Positions 10,901 to 19,881 of a stretch of 64,000 nt of DNA are shown here, piece by piece. Position 1 is the first letter of the stretch. Each line of letters begins with the position of its first letter. Position numbers and translations under genes: made by a program. The stretch covers positions 178,848,502 to 178,912,501 of the forward strand of contig NC_080541.1 in the NCBI RefSeq assembly GCF_028640845.1, written 5' to 3'. The notes under the pieces were generated by a model. It searched no databases. It was not told where the DNA came from and saw nothing but the letters and a program-made list of their open reading frames with translations. This stretch comes from Ahaetulla prasina. Taxonomy: Eukaryota > Chordata > Lepidosauria > Squamata > Colubridae.

Positions 10901-13900
10901 AAAGATTAATAAAAATATTTGGGGAAAACTTTTAAAGCTCTAAATGGCTATTGGGCCAGATTATTTGTGGGACCACCTCCCCCTAAGGATATCTGCCCCA
11001 TATCTGACATTTAACATATTATTAAATATTGCTAATTTACAAGACCTAGGAGGTGTGTCATTTCTGTGACAGCCCCTGCCCTATGGAACCTGCTTCTTCC
11101 TGAAGTCTGGCCAGACCCCACATTTGCAACCTTCCAAAAAGTATTTAAGACCAGGCTCTCTCCATATGTTGGTATAGGCTGAGATTGGCGTGACAAGAGT
11201 ATGTTGTGGATTTTATTGAAATATTTAGCTGTGGCACCAAGTCTTTTGGGTTTCAATGTTTGTGTTTCGTTGTAGATACATATTATTTTATTTGAGAATT
11301 GTGAGGCACTCACAATTTAGTTCAAGATTGCCAGTTCTATAACTGTTTTAAATAAAATAAATGAATAAGTGAAATTTGCATGTTTTAGAGATCTATTTGC
11401 TTTTTGTAATACCGCAGGACTTGACGAATTCCTTTGAAAACATTTCTGCCCGCCATTCCCTCTCGGATATTGAAAAAAAGAAAGAAATTTTAACAACTTT
11501 GTCCTGGTTAATGGAAGGAATAAGCTCAGTTGCCTTATCAATAACTTTTGAAAAACAAAAACCACAGACCGTGGATCAAAACTCCATGGGTAAGAACCCC
11601 ACTACTTGGATAATAGTACAGTTTGAAGAAAAAAGAAGAAAGGCCTCTGTTTTTACTGTATGTTTTATAAGTGATTTTTTTTTCCTTTTATTCACCAGCT
11701 GTTAGCATATCTTCCTATTGTGCTTTATATAAACAAGGTATAATTCTGACTTATAATTAGTCTGGATATTAGTAATCAGAGCTATTTTCAATTTATTCAT
11801 TTTATTTATTAAATTTCTCTCCCATCTTTCTATGAAATGTTAAAAGTTTTTACTGATTAAAGATATGTTAGAAAACATAAAATGGTTAGTAAGAATAAAA
11901 TAATAACAAAAGAGGAGGTGGAGTTGCATTATATCAGGGGTGTCAAACTCGATCTCATTGTGGGCCGCATCAGGGTTGTATTTGACTTGGGGGGGGGCAG
12001 GGGGAGCGTGGTAAGCTCAATGTCACTCCTGTTGGGGGTGCCTGTGAAGCTCGAGCGCTCTACCAGTGAAAACGGGCTCCTGAGCTTCATTTTCAGCTGC
12101 AACAGCCTCCTGCAACCCTCTGCCAGGGAAAACAGAGCTCAGGAGGGCCTCAAGCAGCCCTCCCGAGCTCTGTTTTCGTTGGCAGAGACACCGTGGGCCA
12201 GTCCTTTTCTGTTTCCAGGGCAGCCCTGCAGGCCAGATCTAAGCACCCTGTGGCCCCCATGCCTTGAGTTTGCCCCCCCCTGCACTATATTATGACATGT
12301 TGTTCTTATTTGTTATCAGCTCCTGGTTAAAACAAAAATGACCCGCACTTGTTAGATCCATTCAGCATTTCTTTGTCATTCCAGGGATCCAAACAACTCT
12401 CATCAGTCCAGAATCCATAAAAAACAATGAAGCACTCAGGTTAAAAGCTAAAGGAGATCAAATGGTCATCTACCCAAGAGCAGTGGAAGTAGCTGCCATG
12501 ATCCCAGGTATTGCTCATAGCTTGCTTGGTTTTTCTACAGAGTAGATCTCAAACTACTTTTTACAAACTGCTTTATTGCTCCCTCTCTGTCAGCTGCACC
12601 TCAGGATTTTTGAACCTGCAGAAACTTTCATCACTCTGGTTTGGATTAGGGAAGTTTCAATTCAAAAACTGTAAAATGCTAAATTGGAAAAGGTGGAGTT
12701 AAGGGTAAGAAAGTAGTTGGTAGCACCTATTTTACCAGGAAGTAAATATATGGTCCTACATTGATCCTTTCATTGATCCTTTCTGGTGCCAGATTGGGGA
12801 AAATACATATTCTTTATTTGATGTTATCTTGCTCTCTGATCTTCCTTCTGCCACTTGCAGATCCAATTGCTGTGGCTTTTATATCATATGTTGGGCTGGA
12901 ATCACTCCTAGAAGAGACATTACTGCAGAATGGAACAGTCCTGGGCAATGAAACACTGACAGGTGTTTATACTATGAACTCTAGGCTAGTAAGCGTTTTT
13001 ATCAGCAACCGCAAAACAGATATTTCTACCACGGTCAATCTCACCTTTCAGCATCTCAAGGTATGTAAATGAAGTCTTGTAAATAAAGGTATGTAAATGA
13101 AGAGGAAACCAGTCCTCTTTTTCTATCCATCTTATGAATATAAATTAAGAAAAAAATCAGAATATTGAGGAAAATGTAAAGTTGAAATAAATACCTTCAG
13201 TAGATCTTATTGTCATTCAAGATAAGTCTGACAGCACCAGTGGTGAAATCCTCTGTGATTTGCCACCAGTTCACTGCCTGTGCATGTGTGGTGCATGCCA
13301 AACGCACATTGCACATGCATGCACAGTGCTCGCCAAATGCACGCTTCGCACGGAAAAAGGACACTTAACAAGATAAGTAGAATAGCTGGGGGAGGGGGGG
13401 AACAGCTGTACCACATGATTTAGATTCGCTAGAAAGCAGGATTTCCTTCTTTCTAGCAAATATAAATCTTGTGGCACAGCTGATTGTCGGAAATACAAGT
13501 TCAGATCAACCAGTAGCTTTTTCCAGTAGCTTTTATCACTACCGGTTCACCCGAACCAGTGCGAACTGGTAGGATTTCACTACTGGATAGCACCTTTTAT
13601 TTAAAAAAAAAACATGATTCGGTGGACTGAAGCTCATTAAAGCATATGTCTTTTAATAATATTTGTTATTGGAAAAAGTGTTACCAGAATCTTTTTGATT
13701 TTTTGCCACCATAGATTAACATGAGTCACTACAGTGTCACCTACAAGGTCTATGATGTTCTTTTTTTTCTCATCTTACGCTTGCTTCCTTATTAATATTC
13801 AATAACTCTGAAGTACAGTATGAAGTAAATAGGTAGATTTTCTCCCTACCTCCCATCAACATTACTTCCTCTTGCAGAAAAAAGTTGCCCAGGAAAAGGT

Positions 13901-16900
13901 TCTCTGTGTCCACTGGATTTCTGGTGCCTTATCCGATCATGGTTGCCAACAGCTCTTTTCTAACATCACCCATACAGAATGCAGCTGTCAACATCTGTCC
14001 AGTTTTGCTGTACTGACAGCCACAACTCACAAACAAGTATGTAACTTCTGAAAACATCTCAGAACTGTATCATGATAAATAGCATATTTTTTTCCCACTT
14101 ATTCAAATATCTATTCCGTCCTGCTCTTGTCAAGAAAGATAATTTTAATCATTGAAGCTGGGATAGAATAGAATTTCTCTACTCAACATGCTGAAAAGTT
14201 TTCCCTAATTATTCATAGCCATTCCTCTTAACATACAGTACAGAAATGCTTGTAATCCTCAAGATTTAAGGATCCTAACACTTCCCTTCCAATCACAATA
14301 CAACAAAAACAGTCAGGTAATAGAATAGCTTTTATATGTAAGTCAGATCTATGGTCTAGACAAAGTGTAAACACATTTTCCTTATCAAAAGGTGTCTCAT
14401 ATGATTTTGAGAACAGCTGTCTTCTGTTTATAGGGAGATCTGATCCTCACCATTATTAGCTACATTGGGTTGTCCATCTCAATCATCTGTCTCTTCCTGT
14501 GTATTGTCACATTCCTCTTCTGCCGCTCCAGCCACAACAGCAGCACCTTCATCCACCTACAACTGAGCTCCTGCCTGTTTTTTGCAGACCTCCTCTTCGT
14601 AGTTGGAATAGATAAAACAAGCAACAAGGTATTTCAGAAGAATATGTGATGCTCTGCTCAGTGGAGAGAGAACCCCATCTGAGTATATTGCCTACTCAGT
14701 TTAAATTAGTCTTCTTTTTGCTTTAGATCAAGTGATTGGAATCAGTTTTCTTTGCAAGCCCAATTCTTGTAACTTTTTAATTAGTTTTATAATATTTCCA
14801 TATATGAAATGAAAGAAAGGTTACTTTGTTCAGATTTTTTCCTATAGCTCTGTTGCTGGAAACATGAGGGTCGGAGAGATATGACTTGTTCCATTTCTCT
14901 CTTTTTCATAGCCCATTCTTGATTTTCTTTCAAGACCAACAATTCAAGAATCATATGCTGATAAAGCAATAACATTTTATTTTTGATTCAGGTCCTGTGT
15001 TTGATCATAGCTGGAATTCTGAAGTATCTTTTTTTGGCTTGTTTTGTCTGGATGTTCTTGGAAGCTGTGAATCTCTACCTCATTGTGAGAAATTTGAAAG
15101 TTGCAAATTACAGCGGGGCCAACAAGTATATGAAGATATCCATGTACCTCATTGGTTATGGGTGTCCTGTCCTGATTGTGGCTATTTCTGCAGCAGTTAA
15201 ACCTGGAGCCTTTGGGACTCTTTATCAGTAAGTCTTTGCATAGGGTTAAAACCTGCTTCCCTCAGCCATGTGCCACCAAGATGTAAACTATAGGAGCACA
15301 ATTGCTAGTATAACTCAGAGAAAACAATTTTGTACAATACATTGAAGTGTTTGCATGTCTGCCTAAATTTCTCCTAATGATGTTTCTTCCCTTTAGCTGC
15401 TGGCTTAATCCAGAATTTATCTGGAGCTTTGCAGGACCCATCTGTGTGATAATTGTGGTGAGTAAGCATTGCCTCTCTCTTTTTACGGCAGAGAAATGAA
15501 AGAATCTTATATAACATTTCTTCTAAAATGCCTAAGAACAAAAAAATAAAAACCTGCTATCAATGTAGCTAAATCAGATACATCATTCTTTTTTTGGTTT
15601 TTCAGTCTTTACAAGATGGTATATCTTTCACAAATAATGTGGTAAAAGACTTTGCTTGGTAACCAGATTTAAAATAATGTAGGAAAATCTGTTACAAAAT
15701 TAATGAATTTCAATTTTTTGCCAATGGCTGGAATTTTATATTGTAGGAAGAACTTTTGGGGGGGAGGGTGAAAGGAAAGAAAGGCTCAACTGAGGAAAAA
15801 CATTTGGAATCAAGATGCAAACTTTCATTTCTTCTTCGCATCTGGGATTAAAATAGAAGTGAACATCTACTTACTTAAAACAATCAATTACTAAGTATAG
15901 GAACTCTGACTTTAGTTTTCTTTCCTTCAGCTCATCTAATCTTCTTAGGGCATGATCTATTTCTCCTTCTTGTTGTTGTTATCATATTTAACTGAGAAGA
16001 CTTATTTCCCACCCACTCCCAAAGGTCAACATAGTGCTTTTCTGTCTTATTCTGAAGACTTTGCGTGAAAAACTGGCCACTCTCAATTCAGAGATATCTT
16101 CAGTCAAAAATACCAGGTTAGATCAATCATAAAGTATAAAAATAGGAGTTTTTTTATTTCATTTTGTCACAACAGTATACACAAACATTGTCATAAGTAA
16201 AAAAACATATCATGAAGAATATATATATATATAAGTAAAGAATATGCATCAGCTATATTAATTTGATATAATGAAGGGAACAATAGGACAGGAACGGTAG
16301 GCACTTTTGTGCCTACCGTTATAGTCCTTTTAGGAATGGGGTGAGGTCAATAGTAGACAGTTTTTGGTTGAAGATTTTGGGATTTTGAGTAGAGACTATG
16401 GAGTCAGGTAATGAATTCCAAGCATTAACAACTCTGTTGCAGAAGTCATATTTTCTGCAATCAAGTTTGAAGCAGTTGACATTAAGCTTGAATCTATTTT
16501 TTGCTCTTGTAATATTGCGATTGAAGCTGAAGTAGTCATTTACAGGAAAGATATTGCAATAGATGATTTTGTGTGTTAAACACAGGTCATGTCGAAGTCG
16601 ACGGAGTTGTAAGTTTTCTAATCCCAGGATTGGTATAAGGTATTTTGTTGTTTTCAGAGGAGCGAAGAACTCTTCTAGTAAAATATTTCTGGACGCGTTC
16701 CATTGTATTTATGTCAGAGATGTGGTATGGGTTCCAGACAGATGAGCTGTATTCAAGAATAGGTCTGGCAAATGTTTTGTATGCTCTAGTTAGTAGTGTA
16801 GAGTTTTTGGAAAAGAAGCTGCGTAAAATTAGGTTTACTACTTTTAGAGCCTTTTTTGCTATGTAGTTGCAGTGGGCTTTGGCATTTAGGTCATTTGATA

Positions 16901-19735
16901 TGAGAACTCCAAGATCTTTGAGAGGATGAGGGTCGTCAGTAAGGTAATGACCATCGAGTTTGTACTTGTTGATAGGATTCTTTTTTCCAATATGTAAGAC
17001 TGAGCATTTGCTGGTAGAGATTTGGAGTTGCCAAGTTTTAGACCAATCGGAAACTAAGTCGAGGTCTTCTTGAAGGGTAGAAGTATTGTTAGTGGTATTA
17101 AATAGTTTGACATCATCAGCAAAGAGAACACAATAACTTGAGATGAGGTCACAGAGATCATTTATGTATAGTATGAAGAGCGTTGGACCAAGAACACTAC
17201 CTTGGGGAACGCCACTTTTGACAGGAACAGGATTTGATATAGCGTTGCCAATTTTGACCACTTGTTGTTTGTTTGACAGAAAGGCTTTTATCCAATTGTG
17301 AAGAGGTCCCAAAATGCCGTAGGATTTTAGTTTGAGGAGTAGTTTATCATGTACTACTGAATCAAAAGCTTTGCAGAAGTCTATGTAGATTGCATCTATT
17401 GCTTTTCCTTGATCAAGTTCAGTAAGATCCTGGTAATTTGACAAAACACTTTTTCAAAATTCTTTTTAATAGTATTCTAGACCATATGAAGTTTGTCACA
17501 ATGTAGGATGGTTAACCTTTTGCTATTGTTGTAGATCACTGATGTTTAAGGCCATAGCCCATGTGTTCATCCTGGGTGTGACTTGGTGTTTTGGCTTCTT
17601 TCAATATGGTCCTTTGGAAGACATTATGGCATACATGTTCACCATCTTCAACAGTATACAGGGAATCTTCATCTTCCTGGTGCACTGCTTACTTAACCAA
17701 AAGGTGATGTATAGAAGAACCGAGGTCTGCACTTTGAACGAACAGCACAATTTTGAAAGTTAGATTACAACAGAAAATCTTATGGTCCATGTCCCAAGGT
17801 GCTTTTTCCTACACTGTTGCAACTTCAAACCATCTTTTAAAAAATGTTCATAAGTTGAGGGCTACCTGTAGGGAGATGACATTCACCTCCTAACCATTAC
17901 ATCCCTCCCCTCCGCACACACACTTTTTTTTCTTCAATGAGAGAGAAACTGGGAGATGAGGGCATGGACCACTTTTGTACCAGGAACTCACAAAATCTTG
18001 AAAACATGGACCATAAGAATTTCTATGGAGATTCTTAGTCAACCAGGTCATAGTTGTCCCAAAGGTGCTTTTTCAAGGGGCAACTGGACTTTCTGGTTTT
18101 TCTTTGAAGACATTTTGTTTCTCATCCAAAAAGCTTCTTTAGCTCTGACTGGATGGTGGGGAATGGAAGGGTTTCATTGGAATGGAATCCTTCCATTCCC
18201 CACCATCCAGTCAGTGCTGAAGAAGCTTCTTGGATGAGAAGCAAAACATCATCAAAGAAAAGCCAGAAAGTCCAGTTGCCTCTTGAAAAAGCACCTTTGG
18301 GACAACTATGACCTGGTTGACTAAGAATCTCCATAGAAATTCTTATGGTCCATGTTTTCAAGATTTTGTGAGCTCCTGGTACAAAAGTGGTCCATGCCCT
18401 CATCTCCCAGTTTCTCTCTCATTGAAGAAAAAAAAGTGTGTGTGAGGAGGGGAGGGATGTAATGGTTAGGAGGTGAATGTCATCTCCCTACAGGTAGCCC
18501 TCAACTTATGAACATTTTTTAAAAGATGGTTTGAAGTTGCAACAGTGTAGGAAAAAGTGAGTTATGAACTATCCTGAAGTTAAACCTGTCACATCATCCC
18601 TGCAGACACATGGTTGCAATTTGGGCACTTGGCAATCAGCTCGCATTTTCAGTTCTTGCAACATCTTGCAGAGATGTAATCGTGATTTGCCAACCTTCTC
18701 AGCCAGCTTCCCATATGCAAAGTCAATTGGGGAAGCCAGATTTGCTTAACAACCATGCTGATTTGCTTAACAGCTGTGTGACTGTTTAATGACCATGGTA
18801 AAAATGATCATAAAATTGGGTCCAGTCATGAGTTGATTTACATAATTGCTACATCGCTTAATGACTAAAATTGAGGTCCCAATTATGGTTGTAATTTAAG
18901 GATTACCTGTACTAAAGATTGGGCTAAAAATAGATTGAATAGGAGAAAGATGAATTTTTTAAAAAGACAATGAAGAGAAGAAATTTGATGATTATCAATG
19001 TAGTTATTGAAATATTCAGTAATAAATAAGAACACATATTTAAAAAATTGTTAAATGTTAGCCCACTTTTCAAACTTACAAACAATTCCCAAAATAGGGG
19101 CAATTGCATTGAAGATTATTCTTCTGAGTGACTTTGTGTTTTGGATCTTCAGGTGAGAGAAGATTACTGGCGTTGGATTTATTGCAAGAAAGACGTCATA
19201 CCCCCTGTTTCTGAGATAACTATGACCTCTGTTCCCATCAGCAACCCTTTGGTAAGATAGATGTGAGATCAATAGATTTAATCAAACTTACAGTGGTAGG
19301 GATAACCAGCCTTGGTGCCTATTACAGGGAGTATCTATATGTCCAGGACATCAGTAGAGTCATTTTTCTATCCCATTTAATTCTTACAATGTAAACACCA
19401 TCTTATTTGCAGATTCTACAAAGTCCTAATTTTTAACTGAAAATTGAACTTTTTCTGCCTACCCACAAAAATTCTGTCGTTTCACTTAAAGCGAAAAGCA
19501 TCTGAGCAAGTTGTTAAAAAGTGGAGATTGTTGCTAGGTTATGATAAAAAATATGATACTGTGTCATGTAAAGATAACATTTGTGTTTTCTAGTCTTCGT
19601 TTACTATTGCATATTGTTTTCACCTTTTGCTCATTTTAAAGCAAACTTTTAGAGGGTATTTTTTCCCCCCAGGCAAATGAACCATCTATTAATGAAGTGC
19701 ATAAACAGAAGATTGAATGGGAAGAACAACGATAG
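1941..19735 (+). CDS. ADGRE-like: Adhesion GPCR subfamily E-like receptor, copy A (16 coding exons, spliced)
   Basis: Spliced gene for a 660-residue adhesion GPCR, probably a myeloid surface receptor. Exons: 1941-1974, 2846-2881, 4858-5031, 6003-6079, 7163-7255, 11418-11589, 12385-12507, 12861-13060, 13878-14036, 14434-14628, 14992-15227, 15397-15457, 16025-16116, 17535-17703, 19153-19251, 19673-19735 (1983 nt, all AG/GT, frame kept throughout). Order: signal peptide (~1-20), acidic Cys/Pro/Thr segment (24-81), stalk (82-138), GAIN domain (~139-356) with GPS cleavage predicted at Leu343/Ser344, seven helices (~360-607), short tail. TM3, TM6 and TM7 signatures match the EMR/CD97 group by recollection of the family. 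EGF modules, normal for the group, are not seen. Start: first of two tandem Met codons before a hydrophobic stretch; Met2 is possible. Exon structure mirrors copy B. Ligand unknown. Very sure of family, less of the exact 5' end. Confidence 0.93.
1975..3620. other. Copy A introns 1-2, no other gene seen
   Basis: Apart from exon 2 (2846-2881) I see no coding signal or recognisable repeat. In particular I see no Cys-rich EGF-like reading frame here. Confidence 0.5.
2846..2881 (+). CDS. Copy A exon 2: end of signal peptide
   Basis: A 36-base exon after a TTTCATTTCTTCTAG acceptor. It encodes [12 protein letters not shown] and ends at phase 1. Signal peptidase could cut after Ala16 or Ala20. The copy B exon has the same length and the matching motif [10 protein letters not shown]. 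Confidence 0.8.
3640..4470 (-). repeat. tRNA-derived SINE split by an L2-type LINE
   Basis: A minus-strand SINE begins with the GCCCTTCTCCGAAGACTCAG tail and breaks at about 3736 after GTCAAC. It resumes at about 4303 (ACTTATTGCCTCCAACAATC) and runs to the tRNA-like head near 4470. The uninterrupted relative at 9046-9300 shows where the join should be. Confidence 0.75.
3737..4302 (+). mobile_element. L2-type LINE 3' end inserted in a SINE
   Basis: Plus-strand frame 3797-4099 has [19 protein letters not shown] and [18 protein letters not shown], typical of the ORF C-terminus of L2-type LINEs. The 3' UTR ends in CCGCCCTGAGTCCTACGGGA and an (AATA)n tail. Confidence 0.85.
4858..5031 (+). CDS. 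Copy A exon 3: Cys cluster, acidic-Tyr motif and 8-residue repeat
   Basis: Residues 24-81 plus the first base of Lys82 (phase 1-1). It holds four consecutive cysteines (35-38), then SSDDEDYSS, then three copies of PFTxSPDA (49-72) from a 24-bp tandem repeat, then an NIT glycosylation site. The Pro/Ser/Thr repeat looks like a short mucin-like stretch. The matching copy B exon is only 51 bases and shares none of this. An EGF module would be expected at this place in the family. Confidence 0.8.
4932..5003 (+). repeat. 24-bp coding minisatellite, 3 units
   Basis: Three head-to-tail 24-base units (4932-4955, 4956-4979, 4980-5003) with unit CCTTTCACTCCTTCACCTGA plus TGCT. The third has T for C at one site, giving Ser for Pro. 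The length keeps frame, so copy number can change without breaking the receptor. Confidence 0.9.
5587..5826 (-). repeat. Sauria SINE (minus strand)
   Basis: Reverse complement has the tRNA-like head GTGGCTCAGTGGCTAAGATG, B box GGTTCAGATCC, and downstream GGGACCACCTTTGGTAACAG and CCTTTGGCGTTTAGTCATC, as in the Sauria SINE family. The distal tail is missing. Confidence 0.8.
6003..6079 (+). CDS. Copy A exon 4: stalk
   Basis: Acceptor TTTCATAG, donor GTAAGG, phase 1 to 0, 77 bases like the copy B exon. It encodes a stalk piece with two Cys (VPSYCGQ and NMCEKE) and an NVT glycosylation site. Confidence 0.8.
6806..6910. mobile_element. Palindromic hAT MITE
   Basis: 105 bp, almost fully self-complementary, from CAGGGGTCTCCAACCTTG to CCAAAGTTGGAGACCCCTG, flanked by the 8-bp duplication GAATAGAA. 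An 8-bp duplication and CA-start termini fit hAT. Lies in copy A intron 4. Confidence 0.9.
7131..7160 (+). repeat. (CTTTT)6 microsatellite acting as polypyrimidine tract
   Basis: Six perfect CTTTT units end directly at the AG (7161-7162) of the exon 5 acceptor in copy A. Copy B has an ordinary pyrimidine tract at the same site. Confidence 0.9.
7163..7255 (+). CDS. Copy A exon 5: stalk with Cys pair
   Basis: 31 codons, phase 0-0, beginning [10 protein letters not shown] and ending ETSLK, with Cys at exon positions 6 and 20. This resembles the segment that follows the EGF modules in EMR/CD97 proteins. The polypyrimidine tract is a perfect (CTTTT)6 microsatellite. Confidence 0.85.
7682..10412 (+). 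mobile_element. Half-L1-like (HAL1-type) retroelement, 2.7 kb, perfect target-site duplication
   Basis: Flanked by a perfect 17-bp duplication (7665-7681 and 10413-10429, AATATTAAGAGATGATG) with a 3' AATAAAA and A-tail at about 10390-10412. The 5' end (GGCTTCTGGTGGC) and the GACAGCGTAAATCGGCTGTC region recur in the copies at 45400 and, inverted, near 44990. No ORF2 or reverse transcriptase is visible; the frames have decayed. The 3' UTR has a G-rich purine block at 9911-9962. A SINE (9046-9300) is nested inside. The L1 link rests on the coiled-coil ORF of the third copy. Sits in copy A intron 5. Confidence 0.85.
9046..9300 (-). repeat. tRNA-derived SINE nested in the retroelement
   Basis: Minus strand: tRNA-like head (GAATAGCGCAGGCTGGTAA, GGTTCAAGCCC), central body, and a tail (CCGCCCTGAGTCTTCGGAGA) shared with the 3' end of the local L2-type LINEs, the likely mobilising partner. 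Confidence 0.85.
10925..11175 (+). repeat. Decayed L2-type LINE fragment
   Basis: Degenerate similarity to L2-type ORF ends ([13 protein letters not shown] start, then CCCTATGGAACCTGCTTC and a TTTAAGACCAGGCTCTC end). No intact frame. Confidence 0.5.
11418..11589 (+). CDS. Copy A exon 6: GAIN subdomain A
   Basis: Phase 0 to 1. Starts [10 protein letters not shown] and holds a charged helical run ([19 protein letters not shown]), typical of the helical half of a GAIN domain. The copy B exon shares NSFEN and general helix pattern but is strongly diverged. Confidence 0.87.
11935..12282. mobile_element. hAT-type nonautonomous element
   Basis: Inverted ends CAGGGGTGTCAAACTCG and GAGTTTGCCCCCCCCTG, flanked by CATTATAT/CACTATAT (8 bp, one mismatch). 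In copy A intron 6, with no transposase frame. Confidence 0.85.
12385..12507 (+). CDS. Copy A exon 7: GAIN domain
   Basis: Phase 1-1, 41 codons. Contains [10 protein letters not shown] and [11 protein letters not shown], close to copy B ([21 protein letters not shown]). Acceptor TTCCAG, donor GTATTG. Confidence 0.88.
12861..13060 (+). CDS. Copy A exon 8: GAIN subdomain B
   Basis: Phase 1 to 0. [16 protein letters not shown] starts the beta-rich GAIN-B portion; MNSRLVSV and VNLTFQHLK are the strand motifs that precede the GPS in EMR-type receptors. Three N-glycosylation sites (NGT, NET, NLT). Confidence 0.92.
13238..13585. mobile_element. hAT-type element in copy A intron 8
   Basis: Ends CAGTGGTGAAATCC and GGATTTCACTACTG, flanked by GACAGCAC/GATAGCAC. 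Same family as 23153, 49757, 52782 and 59695 (interior ends contain CACTACCGGTTC-like sequence). Copy B intron 8 carries an independent family member about 20 bp away in alignment. Confidence 0.88.
13878..14036 (+). CDS. Copy A exon 9: GPS autoproteolysis site and tethered agonist
   Basis: 53 codons, phase 0-0. CVHW, HGC and [12 protein letters not shown] give the four GPS cysteines and an HL/S cleavage point at residues 343/344. Ser replaces the more common Thr. The second Trp usual in GPS motifs is replaced (SGALSDHGC). The new N-terminus [10 protein letters not shown] would be the tethered agonist. Confidence 0.95.
14434..14628 (+). CDS. Copy A exon 10: TM1, intracellular loop 1, TM2
   Basis: 65 codons, phase 0-0. 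[18 protein letters not shown] is TM1; [20 protein letters not shown] is TM2. Only two bases differ from copy B, both in the first 12 bases of the exon. Confidence 0.95.
14992..15227 (+). CDS. Copy A exon 11: TM3 and TM4
   Basis: Begins VLC, whose Cys pairs with the one in extracellular loop 2, then TM3 ([17 protein letters not shown]) and TM4 ([18 protein letters not shown]). Ends two bases into the His500 codon. Confidence 0.95.
15397..15457 (+). CDS. Copy A exon 12: loop 2 Cys-Trp and start of TM5
   Basis: 61-base exon encoding [23 protein letters not shown] with the TM3 Cys forms the conserved loop 2 disulfide of adhesion GPCRs. Confidence 0.93.
16025..16116 (+). CDS. Copy A exon 13: TM5 end and intracellular loop 3
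   Basis: Encodes [13 protein letters not shown] then the charged loop [12 protein letters not shown], a wording typical of EMR/CD97 loop 3. Donor GTTAGA, weaker than copy B (GTAAGA). Confidence 0.92.
16152..17452 (-). mobile_element. LINE with reverse transcriptase frame (minus strand)
   Basis: Minus-strand frame 16587-17444 holds reverse transcriptase blocks: [36 protein letters not shown] and [10 protein letters not shown]. The metal-binding motif is FADD. It is 5'-truncated; the 3' end matches the element at 35574-36128. CR1/jockey-like by motif style. Fills most of copy A intron 13. Confidence 0.88.
17535..17703 (+). CDS. Copy A exon 14: TM6 and TM7
   Basis: [20 protein letters not shown] is TM6 with the GVTWCFG signature; [20 protein letters not shown] is TM7 with the NSxQG motif of the class. 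Ends LLNQK. Confidence 0.95.
17802..18557. repeat. Near-perfect 0.75-kb palindrome
   Basis: Arms of about 378 bp (17802-18179 and 18180-18557) are inverted copies with a handful of mismatches and essentially no spacer; the centre is near 18180. Both arms contain ACCTTTGGGACAACTATGAC-like and GCTTCTTGGATGAGAAGC-like sequence (the latter seen near 18228), a repeat motif I associate with Penelope-type elements. In copy A intron 14. Confidence 0.9.
18558..18912. mobile_element. MITE, probably mariner-like, partly replaced by the palindrome
   Basis: Ends with AAGGATTACCTGTA, and the body (TTGCTTAACAACCATG, TCGCTTAATGAC) matches the elements at 24683, 37428 and 59622. The left end is obscured by the palindrome. 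Confidence 0.6.
19153..19251 (+). CDS. Copy A exon 15: proximal cytoplasmic tail
   Basis: 33 codons starting [14 protein letters not shown], with one Cys that could be palmitoylated, then a Ser/Thr-rich stretch ending PISNPL. Copy B has [11 protein letters not shown] and ends PISNPS. Confidence 0.88.
19673..19735 (+). CDS. Copy A exon 16: C-terminus
   Basis: Encodes [20 protein letters not shown] and the stop at 19733-19735. Same length (63 bases) as in copy B but little shared sequence beyond the QK-EW core. The untranslated sequence just after is also homologous between the copies. Confidence 0.85.
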   Translation, partial: ANEPSINEVHKQKIEWEEQR

Positions 19736-19881
19736 CACACCGTCTCTCCTTTGGACTCTTTGTTTCGTTTGAATGAAATTGAGGGAAATTGGGATACATT
19801 CAGCCATTTTTAATTCTCTTTCCTTGCTGATCTCTGGAGCCATATTGTCTCCAACATGGACAACTTTCCCCCCACCACAAC

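Larger units (their letters stand above)
13824..14686 (+). other. Near-identical tract shared with copy B (donor or recipient of gene conversion)
   Basis: From just before exon 9 to just after exon 10 this block matches 54366-55232 at roughly 97-98 percent by eye, introns included, while sequence immediately outside is clearly less similar. Only two bases differ in the 195-bp exon 10. Confidence 0.8.

Noticed and set aside
16587..17444. 285-codon minus-strand frame
   Set aside because: It is a LINE reverse transcriptase fragment, not a host gene, and is antisense within copy A intron 13.
18225..18255. GGATGAGAAGCAAAACATC as a fourth hammerhead core
   Set aside because: It lacks a CUGANGA box and the GAAA is AAAA; only loosely similar to the cores at 33990 and 34211.
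17956..18403. Two overlapping opposite-strand frames with almost the same protein (start [10 protein letters not shown])
   Set aside because: They are produced by the inverted repeat itself and have no match to any family I know; not genes.
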